From positions 1,260,001-1,324,000 of the forward strand of contig SMSO01000036.1 in assembly GCA_004764695.1 (NCBI GenBank): a DNA stretch of 64,000 bases. The letters run 5' to 3'. Shown here piece after piece: positions 1-10,097 of the stretch. Numbering within the stretch: the stretch's first letter is position 1; every line of letters starts with the position of its first letter. A program made the position numbers and the translations under genes. Source of the stretch: Schizochytrium sp. TIO01 (taxonomy: Eukaryota; Sar; Bigyra; Thraustochytrida; Thraustochytriidae). The notes beneath the pieces were generated by a model. The model worked only from the letters and a program-made list of their open reading frames with translations, made no database searches and had not been told where the DNA came from.

Positions 1-3000
1 ACACATGAACTATCACCTCAAATTCAACATCGGCGAACGCAAGCCCATGCAATTGCAGTGTGCAAACAGAGAACCACAATCTTGCTTGGAGAAGTAGCAA
101 GATTACTGCTGATTGTTGTCCTCTGGAGTATTGGTTGGTGGGGTTTGAGCATTGGAACCCTTGCCAAACGCTGGCAAAAGCAAGATACCAATGAATGGAG
201 TGGTCTACTTGTCCCTGCACTCTGGTGCGCCCTTGTACCCGTATTTTGGGCAGTCTGGAGTGCTAGTGCAGCGATTCCCCAGCCGGCGGCACATCGGAAC
301 GATGGTGGCCGTGTTTACATTTGGTGTGCAAATAGAGCTCAGACTATGGCTGCCATGACATGCGCTTTTCTTGGTGCAGGTTGCGCAGTACTCGCAGACT
401 GGGCGCCTCTTCAAACTTACGAGGAGGATGCAACTGACGTACAGAGCTTCCTCTTTTCGCTTGGTGGTCTTTGTCTAACTGTTTTTGTATCCTATTACGG
501 TTTCCGCCTCAAGGGATGTGTTCTGGCACTTGCAGTCATCTACTTGAATGTGTGGCAAACTGTGGCCTCCCTTGCACTCAGGGACAGTCCTCGGGGTGAT
601 CAGGAGTGGATTTCGCATCACCCAAAGCTTTACATGGCACTGGCATTTGGCCAACTTGGTCTCTTATGTCTCGAAGTTGCCACCGAGGCGTTGCTTGTGT
701 GCATAAATTGCCAAACGCAAATTGTGCAGCTAGCCTTTGCCACGGCAGATGCCATTTGGATCTTTGTCAGAGTCGTGCTCTTGTTCTGGCAAGGCGACCA
801 CTTTCTTGAGCTTTGGACAATGCCAGTAATGGCGGCCATTTCCTTGTTTTTTCTCGTCGGGGATCTCTTCCTACGTGTCAACTGCATTCAAAATGCATCT
901 CAAAGACCAAGCGATGGACAAAACCACAAGTATGTGCGTCTTGCTGAGCAGGATCAAGCCTCTATCTTCTCCCGTTACACATTTTGGTGGGTCCTGCCTA
1001 CACTTCGCTCTGCTAATCGCTTCGGGCGCCTGGACATTGCTGATCTGCCTCAGCTACCTCAGCAAGACATGCCCATGTACCTTTTTCGTCGTTTTGGCGA
1101 AGAATGGCAGGGTGAACCTCTGAATGGTTGGAAACTTTTGGTGAAAATTTGCTATAGTGTGCAGCGCACTGTTTTCTTCTCCTCAATGCTTCATGGCTGG
1201 GCCTACCAGTTGTTGATGCTCTTGGACCCAATCATCCTCAACAAGCTGCTCAAAAACTCTGACAAATCAAACTCAACAAATGATTCAGACCTCTCGAATA
1301 GCTTTATTCTGGTCGGGTTACTTTCTGTGAGTATGTTTATTCGAGTTACTTTCATGGAGGTTTGCTTCTTTGCCTCCACGCGCGTAAATAACAATGCACG
1401 TACAGTTCTTGTCACATCAGTTTTCCGTAAAGTCTTGCGCGGTGAAGAGTCTCCTGATTATGATTCGGGGTCACTTACCAACCTCATGGCTACAGATGCA
1501 GATAAGATTGGCAAGACTTCTTGGATGTTGTTCTTCTTTGCGCAGTGGAGCTGGGCTATCCTTTCCCTCCCTGTGGTTATTTACTTTGTTTACCAGGTTG
1601 TAGGTAGCGCAATTTGGATGGGAGTGGCCACCATGCTTCTGGGCGGTGTTGTTACCCGTAAAATGTCTAATTTTGTTCGCCCAGCAGTTTTGGCCTCTCA
1701 GGAAAAGCGTGATATCCGTAGTCAGCTCATCAAAGAAATACTATCAAGTATTACTGCCATTAAACTACAAGCTGGAGAAGAGGAATGGATCGAGCGGGTC
1801 AAACTTGCTCGTGCCGAGGAAATGAAAGAAATCTTCAAAATTCGCGTACTCTCCGCTGTCAACTCGGCCATTGGTACCGTTGTGTTTGTCGCTGTACCTG
1901 TTTCTATCTTTGCATGGTATGTTGCAGTTGAGGGGCGTGAACTGGATAGTACCACAGCTTTCACCACCTTGGCATGGATTGCACAGATGCGCTGGAGCAT
2001 AAACGTGCTGCCAGATATTTACAATATGTACGCCTCCTTGGCTCCAAGTTGTGATCGCCTGGCAAAGTTTTTCAATGACGAAACACTAGGAAGTGTCCAG
2101 AGTTGGCTTTCTCTCGATGATACAGAGTCTGAGGAAAACTTCAATTCAAGTGTTACTTCGCTGCCTCCTGACACTGCTGTAGCTATTCAGGGCGTTCTTG
2201 GATATCGTCAAGCAGGTGGCAAGGAAGTAACCACTGTTCTCAAAGATATTAACTTGAGTGTACCCCGTGGAAAGTTCATGATCATCGTTGGCGCGGTGGG
2301 TTCGGGTAAATCGACACTGCTTGCTGCAATGTCGAAGGGCCTGCCAATGCTCAAGGGGTCGTGCCAAACAAGGGGGTCACGCGCGTATGTGAGTCAAATT
2401 CCATTTCTTCTTAATGACTCCGTGGAGAACAATATTATTTTTGGCAAACCTCTGGACGAGCTGCGATTTCAGCAATGTGTCCATGATGCTGCACTGGAGC
2501 AAGATCTAGAGTCTTTCCAGAAGGGACGATACACAGTAATCGGTGATAAAGGTGTACAACTCAGTGGTGGTCAGAAAGCACGTTTGGCGCTCGCTCGGGC
2601 ATTGTACATGGATAGGGATATTTACTTTCTTGATGATGTTCTTTCAGCAGTTGATGCCACTACAGGGCAATTTTTGTGGAAAAATACGCTCATCAATGGC
2701 CTCGTGCGTCGCGGCAAGACTGTGGTACTTGTAACACACCAACTGCAATACTTGTCAAGAAGTGAAGTTGACTTGGTTGCAGCTGTTGCAGATGGCAACA
2801 TTATCGTTGGTACATGGGAAGAGGTTAAATCTCAGGTGAATGAAGATATCTCGTCGTTTGTTGAAACTCGCGAAAGAACATCGTCTACACCCTCTTCTCC
2901 GTCATCATCTGGTAGTGTTTCATCACGCTCGGCAAGTGATGATGAAGATTCTCAGGGACAAGCAACTGGAACAGGTGGAAGTGCTTCGTTGTCAGCCAAT

Positions 3001-5010
3001 GATAAGACAAAGTCTAAGAAGAACAAGAAGGATACTAAACCATCAAGAAAACCCAAAGAAGAGCCCAACTATGTCACTCTTGAGGAGTGCGAAACGCGGA
3101 TTCAAATGCTTCTAGATGAGCAGCGGGACCGTGTGCTTGACGACCGAGTTGTGGAAGAAATTATGGCAGCGCTTAGGGGAGACAATTCTCAAAGTGAAAA
3201 GAAAAATGTTGGAGTCATTGCTTGGCGGGATTTCAAGGTTTACTTGCAAGCCTTTGGAACGCGGCTGACTCTTATCCTCTTGGGAATTATTCTCATTGCT
3301 ACAGCTGTCTCTAACGTTGTTATGAACGTTTGGCTCTCAGTATGGGGTGACACTCCGCATGCCAGTATAAATTACCTGTACGTGTACGTCGCATTAGGCT
3401 TTGCAGCAGCATTTCTAGCAGGTCTGGAGGTCATAACGCTTGCTCTCTGTGCGTTCTCAGCTAGTCAAGTAATCCATGAGTATATGATTCATGTGCTGAT
3501 CGGCGCAAGCATGGGTTATTTCAACCGGACTCCCTCAGGCCACCTTCAAAACCGCTTCTTACAAGACCTCTCGAATATCGATATTGGAGTGCCAGATTGT
3601 ATTGTAGATCAGCTTAAGAAAACATTGAGTATGGTGACTCAAATTGGACTAGTGCTCCTGTTTGCCCCGTGGGTGATTGCAACTCTGCCTCTGATCATGA
3701 TTCCCTATATGCTGGTTTTTGGCACTGTAAGATGCGCAGCACGCGATAGTCGTCGACTTGAAGCAATGGCTCATACTCCTGTATATAATCAGTTCTCTGA
3801 TGTACTTCGTGGAAAACTATCCATTCGTGCCTATGCAGTAGAACCCCTTTTTGAGTCTTGGAACTTTGACTTAGTACGTGATATGTCTCAAGGTAGGTAC
3901 TCCAATGAAGCAGTAGGAAAGTGGGCGCAAACTTTGACAACCCAGAATGGATGCTTGCTCTATCTTGTCTGTGGCTTCATGTGCGTCGTACTTGTTTCAC
4001 GGGGAGATATGACTTTGGGACAACTTGGACTTGTTCTCCTTTACTCTGCTCAGCTGCAACGTGCATCTATGGATTATATGATGGGTCTCACTACTGTCGA
4101 GACAAACTTCGTATCTGTGGAGCGCATTGCAGACTTTTTACGTACTCCAGATGAATTTGAGCAGGACAACAAAAGGATTGAGAAACTCAAGCTTGCTCGC
4201 CGGTCCTGGTCGATGGATAGTCTCCATGAGCCAGAGGTCATCACCCCAGAATGGCCGGAGCGTGGTGCTATTGAAGTAAAAGATGTACACATGCGTTATG
4301 ATTTACATCGCCACCGAGTTCTCAATGGTTTGTCCTTCTCCGTAGGGGCGGGAGAAAAGGTTGCCCTTTCCGGTCGTACCGGGTGTGGCAAGTCATCGAC
4401 ATTCGGAATTTTGTGCCGGCTGTATCCTATGTCCAGCGGAGAGGTAAAAATTGATGGAATTGATATCTCAGAAGTCCCACTGAAACGTCTTCGTAGCGCT
4501 ATTCGCGTAATTACGCAGGACTCTGTACTAGTAGCTGGTACTCTCCGCAGTAACCTTATGAGCGGTGGTCCAGGGGCATCTGAGTCTGACCTTTGGGACG
4601 CCTTGGCCAAGGTTAATCTGAAAACTATGGTTGAAAATCAACCTGGAGGCTTAGACTGTGTTGTGGAAGACGGAGGTCGCAACTTTAGTGTTGGCCAACG
4701 CCAGCTTTTATGCACCGCTCGAGCCCTCCTACCGCGCTATGGATGTGCCCCTCGTGTACTTTTATGCGACGAGCCAACAGCAAATATTGATCTTAATTCT
4801 GACCGCAAAATCCATGATGTCATACTTTCCTTGGATGCAACTGTGATCATGATCTGTCACCGTCTTCAGCACGTACCTCGCTTTGACAAGGTTGTTGTTT
4901 TGGCTCCGGGTGGGCGTCTTCTTGAGCAAGGAGCTCCTCGAGATTTGTTGGCAGACCCAACTAGCGCTATGAGTGATTTGTTTGTTCGTGCCGGTCTCCG
5001 CGCAGAATAA
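1..5010 (+). CDS. ABC transporter, subfamily C (MRP type), 5' end missing
   Basis: Membrane exporter of the ABCC/MRP family, which moves organic anions and glutathione conjugates by ATP hydrolysis. The frame is open from base 1 with no ATG near the window edge (the first possible non-ATG start is a GTG at 58), so the true start lies upstream. Numbering from 58: a TMD0-like block of about eight hydrophobic helices (1-280), TMD1 (about 340-660), NBD1 with Walker A GAVGSGKS at 745, signature LSGGQ at 835 and Walker B near 854, a Ser- and Lys-rich linker (about 925-1010), TMD2, then NBD2 with Walker A GRTGCGKS at 1439, signature FSVGQ at 1543 and Walker B near 1571. NBD1 has Asp in place of the catalytic Glu (FLDDVLSAVD), while NBD2 keeps DEPTA; this asymmetry is typical of MRPs. 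No introns are visible. Substrate cannot be predicted. Confidence 0.95.
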   Translation, partial: THELSPQIQHRRTQAHAIAVCKQRTTILLGEVARLLLIVVLWSIGWWGLSIGTLAKRWQKQDTNEWSGLLVPALWCALVPVFWAVWSASAAIPQPAAHRNDGGRVYIWCANRAQTMAAMTCAFLGAGCAVLADWAPLQTYEEDATDVQSFLFSLGGLCLTVFVSYYGFRLKGCVLALAVIYLNVWQTVASLALRDSPRGDQEWISHHPKLYMALAFGQLGLLCLEVATEALLVCINCQTQIVQLAFATADAIWIFVRVVLLFWQGDHFLELWTMPVMAAISLFFLVGDLFLRVNCIQNASQRPSDGQNHKYVRLAEQDQASIFSRYTFWWVLPTLRSANRFGRLDIADLPQLPQQDMPMYLFRRFGEEWQGEPLNGWKLLVKICYSVQRTVFFSSMLHGWAYQLLMLLDPIILNKLLKNSDKSNSTNDSDLSNSFILVGLLSVSMFIRVTFMEVCFFASTRVNNNARTVLVTSVFRKVLRGEESPDYDSGSLTNLMATDADKIGKTSWMLFFFAQWSWAILSLPVVIYFVYQVVGSAIWMGVATMLLGGVVTRKMSNFVRPAVLASQEKRDIRSQLIKEILSSITAIKLQAGEEEWIERVKLARAEEMKEIFKIRVLSAVNSAIGTVVFVAVPVSIFAWYVAVEGRELDSTTAFTTLAWIAQMRWSINVLPDIYNMYASLAPSCDRLAKFFNDETLGSVQSWLSLDDTESEENFNSSVTSLPPDTAVAIQGVLGYRQAGGKEVTTVLKDINLSVPRGKFMIIVGAVGSGKSTLLAAMSKGLPMLKGSCQTRGSRAYVSQIPFLLNDSVENNIIFGKPLDELRFQQCVHDAALEQDLESFQKGRYTVIGDKGVQLSGGQKARLALARALYMDRDIYFLDDVLSAVDATTGQFLWKNTLINGLVRRGKTVVLVTHQLQYLSRSEVDLVAAVADGNIIVGTWEEVKSQVNEDISSFVETRERTSSTPSSPSSSGSVSSRSASDDEDSQGQATGTGGSASLSANDKTKSKKNKKDTKPSRKPKEEPNYVTLEECETRIQMLLDEQRDRVLDDRVVEEIMAALRGDNSQSEKKNVGVIAWRDFKVYLQAFGTRLTLILLGIILIATAVSNVVMNVWLSVWGDTPHASINYLYVYVALGFAAAFLAGLEVITLALCAFSASQVIHEYMIHVLIGASMGYFNRTPSGHLQNRFLQDLSNIDIGVPDCIVDQLKKTLSMVTQIGLVLLFAPWVIATLPLIMIPYMLVFGTVRCAARDSRRLEAMAHTPVYNQFSDVLRGKLSIRAYAVEPLFESWNFDLVRDMSQGRYSNEAVGKWAQTLTTQNGCLLYLVCGFMCVVLVSRGDMTLGQLGLVLLYSAQLQRASMDYMMGLTTVETNFVSVERIADFLRTPDEFEQDNKRIEKLKLARRSWSMDSLHEPEVITPEWPERGAIEVKDVHMRYDLHRHRVLNGLSFSVGAGEKVALSGRTGCGKSSTFGILCRLYPMSSGEVKIDGIDISEVPLKRLRSAIRVITQDSVLVAGTLRSNLMSGGPGASESDLWDALAKVNLKTMVENQPGGLDCVVEDGGRNFSVGQRQLLCTARALLPRYGCAPRVLLCDEPTANIDLNSDRKIHDVILSLDATVIMICHRLQHVPRFDKVVVLAPGGRLLEQGAPRDLLADPTSAMSDLFVRAGLRAE

Positions 5011-5749
5011 TTTCTTAGAAGAGTGATGTCGCAATGTCTTACGTTTGCGTGGCGCTGCGCCTTAGGTATTCTGGTATTGGTCTTTCTGATATGTCATTGT
5101 AGATGATGGCTTTTTGTTGGTCTTTAAAAATTTGAAGCGGAACAATAATAATATAATTAGTTTGTTGTGATGTATCATCATGTTTCTAGGTCTATTCGAT
5201 TGACTATTATCTCAACAGATCTTAGGCTTTCTCTTCTTCTATGAATAAAAGGGGAACTCGATCGAATTTTGAGTACGAGGATATTGACAAACTAATTCAT
5301 GTAGGCAACCCATCCTTTTGTTCACGTCAAAGGAGATATTACTTAGACCTACTTTCCTTTAGGGGCTCTTGCATAGGTATGTTAAGTGATGTCACTTTGT
5401 ATAGCAGTTTTGCATCTTGCTGTCAACCTCCGACCTGAAAAATTACTTACAATTTTCGAATAGGAAGCAAATAAACAGATAAAATGGAATAATTTTTTAG
5501 GAAATTGACCTGCAATAGATACTTTTGAAATTGCAGAAAGAGAGCTACAGAGTATAAGGCATGTTTAATGCTTAGGGAAATACAGATATTAACACGAATT
5601 TAATAATAATCAGTAATAGCTATTCAGCCGGCTCCTGTTTAGCTATGATATGAACCCTGTGCTGAAGACGGTTAGACGTGTTTTGTTTAAACATGTTCAA
5701 TTGATGAGAAGGTAGCAGCAAAGATTGATTGGGATTTGGTGCGCCCAAA
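5011..5749. other. Intergenic, ABC transporter to kinase-like gene
   Basis: AT-rich spacer between two convergent genes, so it should hold both 3' UTRs. Only short unconvincing frames are present. No RNA gene or repeat was recognised. Confidence 0.6.
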
Positions 5750-6382
5750 TCAAGCAATCCAGCTGCGAATACCTTCATTGCCATAAATATTTTTGAATGG
5801 TGTGATACGCTTAGCATATGTATCGTATCGTTCAATCAAACCACGAGACCAGGATGGCATGATGTTAAAATCTACAAATTTCAAGCCCCCTTTCTGATCC
5901 AGAAACACGTTTGAATTAACCTGGACATCAAGCATAATCTGGTCATTACTCTCAAGCCACAAGTCGAGTTGCTGCAAACGATAATAGTTTGCTTTTCGTT
6001 GTGGCTCAACATCCTTTGCGTTAAGAGCGCGCTCCATTTCAATGGTCTTACCGTCATATGAAATTACATCAGCAATGAAGGGCAGCTGCGAGTAGGACTT
6101 TTGCCAATGCTTATTGGTATACTGCTGCTTCCAGAGTCTCCATTTACATTGAAATACCTCTTGCATTGATGCACAAGACCGAGGGACTTTGATGACTCTA
6201 TCATCTAGAATGCAAACCAGCTGCGCGGTCTGTCCCATAAGGTTGTTTTCAGCACATTCCGGGATGTTTCGTTCTTGTTGTCCCAAGAGTTTAACAGCAA
6301 GAACCTCGTCAAACACCAGCAAGGCAGCAGCCATAATCGTGCATGAAAGTAGAGCCAATGCTTGAAGACGCCGGAGCATCAT
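5750..6382 (-). CDS. Small secreted protein with kinase-like fold
   Basis: A 210-residue protein of unknown role, starting with two consecutive ATGs. Residues 1-30 form a signal peptide or membrane anchor (basic MMLRR, then a long hydrophobic run). The rest can be read as a minimal protein-kinase fold: a beta-3-like strand RVIKVP with Lys65, an acidic helix near 73-85, a hinge-like IEMER at 114-118, a helix at 132-148, a catalytic-loop-like LDVQVNSN at 151-158 (Asp152, Asn156/158), and GGLKFVDFN at 165-173, where DFN stands in for DFG. The HRD arginine is absent. This recalls secretory-pathway kinase-like proteins (FAM69/DIPK type), but at about 180 residues after the signal it is much shorter, so it may be a pseudokinase or a degraded member. 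Assignment is inference from motif order; activity is doubtful. It converges on the ABC transporter. Confidence 0.7.
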   Translation of the reverse strand: MMLRRLQALALLSCTIMAAALLVFDEVLAVKLLGQQERNIPECAENNLMGQTAQLVCILDDRVIKVPRSCASMQEVFQCKWRLWKQQYTNKHWQKSYSQLPFIADVISYDGKTIEMERALNAKDVEPQRKANYYRLQQLDLWLESNDQIMLDVQVNSNVFLDQKGGLKFVDFNIMPSWSRGLIERYDTYAKRITPFKNIYGNEGIRSWIA

Positions 6383-7056
6383 TCTGTGTAGGTTTCCCTA
6401 GGTCGTATTTTGGGCTCTTTGAGAGAATGGTATTCTAAAAAAGGTTCAATGGTGTCTTTTCTTAGAGCTGTCTACAGCTTTAAGCTTGAAATTCTATTTC
6501 AATCACTTATTTGAAATAGTTTGGTCAAGGCATACGTTACTGTTGACCCTCTTAAAATGCAATTATATTCTTGTCCAGCAACTTGTTTAGAAGTTTGCTG
6601 TAGGAGAAAGCGTGATCACCTCGAGGATTTATCCTTCTCCAAAGACTTTATGCTTATCATGCACTCAATATAATTTGCTCTGCAAAAAGCTTTAGAACCT
6701 AACAGGCAAGCTCCTTGGAAAGCAAACACCACACAAGGCGATCAACGCAGAGTTAAGGGTTTGCTAACCAAGATCGTTTACTCTGACGCACTTCCCGCAT
6801 TACCAATAAACCGAGTTTTACAGGTGGAGGTCAGCAATTAAATCATTTTGGAAACTGAGTCCTTTTCAATTTCGGCAGGTCGGTCATCGGTCGTCATACG
6901 AGCCACTGGCACTGGCACTGTTTAAGGAATCCCTATAGCTAAAATTACGGACCTCATGGTACCTACACTATATTATTTATTCTTTTTATTTCTCTTCAGG
7001 TTGGGACGCTGTTTCCACAGAAGTGAAATGAGAAAACCTTTACTTAGGTCCTAACT

Positions 7057-7086
7057 AGGTAGGTAGGAAGGTAGGTAGGTAGGTAG
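7057..7086. repeat. GGTA tetranucleotide microsatellite
   Basis: About seven near-perfect AGGT units with one AGGA interruption. The same tetranucleotide recurs at 10839-10864. Confidence 0.9.
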
Positions 7087-7647
7087 ATACACTGCTGCTG
7101 AAGATGTGGTAGTGCAAGAACAACGAACGTGCTGAGGGAGGGGGCGCTCAAAATGATGGTGAGCGTGGTTGCCGGTCTATAATGTTTCTATGAATGTGTG
7201 GAAGAGGCCAAAGCCCCCAGTTCCTCGCTTTTTCGAGAGCTCAGCCAGCATCAGCTTCGTGAAGTATCGATATGCAACTTGATCATGGCCTCTTTGTTTG
7301 ACTTCTTATTAGTTCATTCACAATGTAAAAGTGCGGAAAATTTGCGGGCTCAAGTTTCTTTTTCGGTCCTGTGGACCTCTTGAGATTAACGCATTTACTT
7401 TGTATATATATTTCATATTTTCTTTACGACTCCTTCCTCTTCAGCCTCTGATCTTCATTCTAATTTTCAGTGTCGTGGCATGATTCTCAAGTCTAAAGAT
7501 TGTAATGGAGATTGACGGAAACGAGAACAAAAGAACTCCGCGGCTAGACTTTCGTAACCTGTACTCGGAAGAATCATTATAATTGAGCGTGAAGCTGGCC
7601 GATAGTTTCGACACAATTTGCTTGCTAAGGACGTCTATGCAGAAAGA

Positions 7648-7680
7648 AGCCAAGCAAAGCCAAGCCAAGCCAAACCAAGC
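7648..7680. repeat. CCAAG-type short tandem repeat
   Basis: Degenerate pentamer run (gccaagccaagc and variants). Its reverse strand gives the Leu/Ala/Trp-rich start of a spurious frame. Confidence 0.75.
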
Positions 7681-8439
7681 GAGAAATCCATCAATCACTA
7701 GATTGCAATGAGTTCATCGCAAGGTTATAATCTTCAACACTACCATGGTTTACCTGCCTCGGCAATGATATGAAGAGTTTACTAAAAAACAACTAAAATG
7801 AATAAGCGCTGAAGTCCTCACCTCGTTCAGCCTTCTTTCATTGCTTTCCAGTGTTCTTCGCTTCCTTACGTTTTTCTGCTCAGCTCGGACTTGCCTTCTA
7901 CCGCCCTGATACCCTCATTTCGCCGGCGTGACGATCTCGATTCCTGAGATCTCGCACGAAGCTCTCCAGATACCATCGCCATTGCATCCATGGCTTCGCA
8001 GAGCACCTTTCCGAGCGCATGTATTGTGTAGCTCTCTTTGATGTTTACGGTCTTTTTCCTTGGAGAAAAACGACAGAAAAAGGAAAAAATAGAAAGCAAG
8101 TAAGAAAGAAAGAAAGCAAGAAAGAATGGAAATGAAACTACAAAATAAAAACTAAAATAGAAACAAAACGACAATGGAGTAATAGAACAGCACCGAAACC
8201 TAAATTAAAAACCGGTAAGGTAGTACATAAGTACATACCCAAAAAACTAGCTAGCTACATAGTGACACCATACAAATAAATAGTTTATTTTGAAGAATAG
8301 GCCAAGGTATCCACCACATATATTATATATACTTTGTCTTTTCTTTCTGATTTTGTCCTTTTAATTTTTAATTTTTAAAAAAGTTTTAATTAACTTGTTT
8401 TTAAATAGTGAAAAAAGAAATAAACTTCTGAGGGTTCCT

Positions 8440-8640
8440 CGTTCCTTTGCCCAAAGAGGTCCTTGATTCCAGCAGCCAAAACCTGAGCTTCCATCGTCTC
8501 GGAGAGCGAAGCCACCGGAATGTGTGGAGGTCCAGATGTCAATCGATCGCTCGAGCCAGCGCCGACCACGGTCGCGAGCACGGCACCGCGGAGGCGCGAA
8601 GCTCGTGGCTGCCAGGCTTAACTCAGTCTAGCAATCTGCA
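8440..8640 (-). other. GC-rich island, possible exon relic
   Basis: A roughly 200-bp patch far richer in GC than the AT-rich sequence around it. On the minus strand a frame without ATG runs through it (about 8390-8620) and includes the segments VVGAGSSDRLTSGPP and ASLSETMEAQVLAAGIKDL, which look more protein-like than chance frames nearby. No family is recognised. It could be one exon or a fragment of a lost gene; it could also be a CpG-rich regulatory patch. Confidence 0.25.
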
Positions 8641-8954
8641 GCTGAAAACCCTGACCACACCCTATAAAATGGTGCCTGATCTCGCTCGAGATCCGAATAA
8701 TTAGGCTTCGAGGGCTTCAAGAGCATCCTCGATTGGAGGACAGCGGCGATACTTGAATCAAAGACGGAATCGTCGAGGTTTAGAGCAGTACGCCGCAACA
8801 TGGGGACTTGTGCATTGTCGGCGGGAGAGCATGACGTACGTCACAGAAATATGAATTGTCACACGGTCCCGAAGACCTCTGTACTGCAGCAAGGGCTTTT
8901 TAGGTATCAGAATTAAGCGCATACACCCAATTGCGATGGCAATGCAGGGTGATC

Positions 8955-10097
8955 CTGGAAAGACGACAGTCATGAGTCTTAGATGTAAGCATTCGAAGCA
9001 CCCATCGTCCAAGCTGGACTTTGGAGATTGCTCAAACGGGGAACTGCTTGGAAATGCGGCTACATCCGAGCATGGGATTAAATGTCCATATGCATGTGCA
9101 CAGACAGCTAGCTAGTGCACAAATCGAAAACTTTAGATTTGATGAACAAGAGCTTTCGCGATAGAATCCAGAAGCTGGGAACCATGTTATTTTTTTTCAT
9201 AATATATGAATGGATTTCTTTCCAAATCGCATCTCAATATGGAAAGACGACAATCGTAGCTCTTAAATGTAAGCTGTCGAATCACCCATCGTCCAAGCTG
9301 GACTTTGGAGATAGTTCAAACAGGGAACTGCTTGAAAATGCGGCTACATCCGAGCATGGAATTAAATGTCCATATGTGTATGTATGTCAAGAGCGCACAC
9401 CTAAAAATTTATATGAACAAGAGCTTTTGCGAAAAATCCAGAAGTTGGGAACCATTCCTATTTTATCTAATATAAGATTACTTGAACCAATCGGAATAGA
9501 TTGCCATTTTAAATCGCATCTCAATATGGACAGACGACAATCGTAGGTCTTAAATGTAAGCTGTCGAAGCACCCATCGTCCAAGCTGGACTTTGGAGATA
9601 GCTCAAACGTGGAACTGCTTGAAAATGCGGCTACATCCGAGCATGGGATTAAATGTCCATATGCATGTGCACAGACAGCTAGCTAGTGCACAAATCGAAA
9701 AATTTAGATTTGATGAACAAGAGCTTTCGCGATAGAATCCAGAAGCTGGGAACCATGTTATTTTTTTCATAATATATGAATGGATTTCTTTCCAAATCGC
9801 ATCTCAATATGGAAAGACGACAATCGTAGCTCTTAAATGTAAGCTGTCGAATCACCCATCGTCCAAGCTGGACTTTGGAGATAGTTCAAACAGGGAACTG
9901 CTTGAAAATGCGGCTACATCCGAGCATGGAATTAAATGTCCATATGTGTATGTATGTCAAGAGCGCACACCTAAAAATTTATATGAACAAGAGCTTTTGC
10001 GAAAAATCCAGAAGTTGGGAACCATTCCTATTTTATCTAATATAAGATTACTTGAACCAATCGGAATAGATTGCCATTTTAAATCGCATCTCAATGT
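8955..10097. repeat. Tandem array of ~284-bp repeats in A-B-A-B order
   Basis: The landmark cccatcgtccaagctgg recurs at 9001, 9285, 9572 and 9855, giving periods of 284, 287 and 283 bp. Copies 1 and 3 share features (gcatgtgcacagacagctag) that copies 2 and 4 lack, and copies 2 and 4 share another block (gtgtatgtatgtcaagagcg), so the dimer of about 570 bp is the unit most recently duplicated. The left edge is a more diverged half-unit (about 8940-9000); the right edge stops in the middle of a B unit near 10097. The first unit, read on the plus strand, carries a frame of about 85 codons including AMQGDPGKTTV and HPSSKLDFGD, so the satellite may derive from coding DNA. The other units keep only pieces of that frame. 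Confidence 0.9.

Larger units (their letters stand above)
6383..8389. other. Gene-poor AT-rich region with microsatellites
   Basis: Two kilobases without a convincing gene. It holds the promoter side of the kinase-like gene, a GGTA microsatellite (7057-7086), a CCAAG-type pentamer run (about 7648-7680) and an AAAG-rich tract near 8095-8130. The longer frames here are low-complexity Phe/Ser/Leu translations of these repeats. Confidence 0.6.

Noticed and set aside
7866-8174. 102-codon Phe/Ser-rich minus frame
   Set aside because: Translation of AAAG-type low-complexity DNA.
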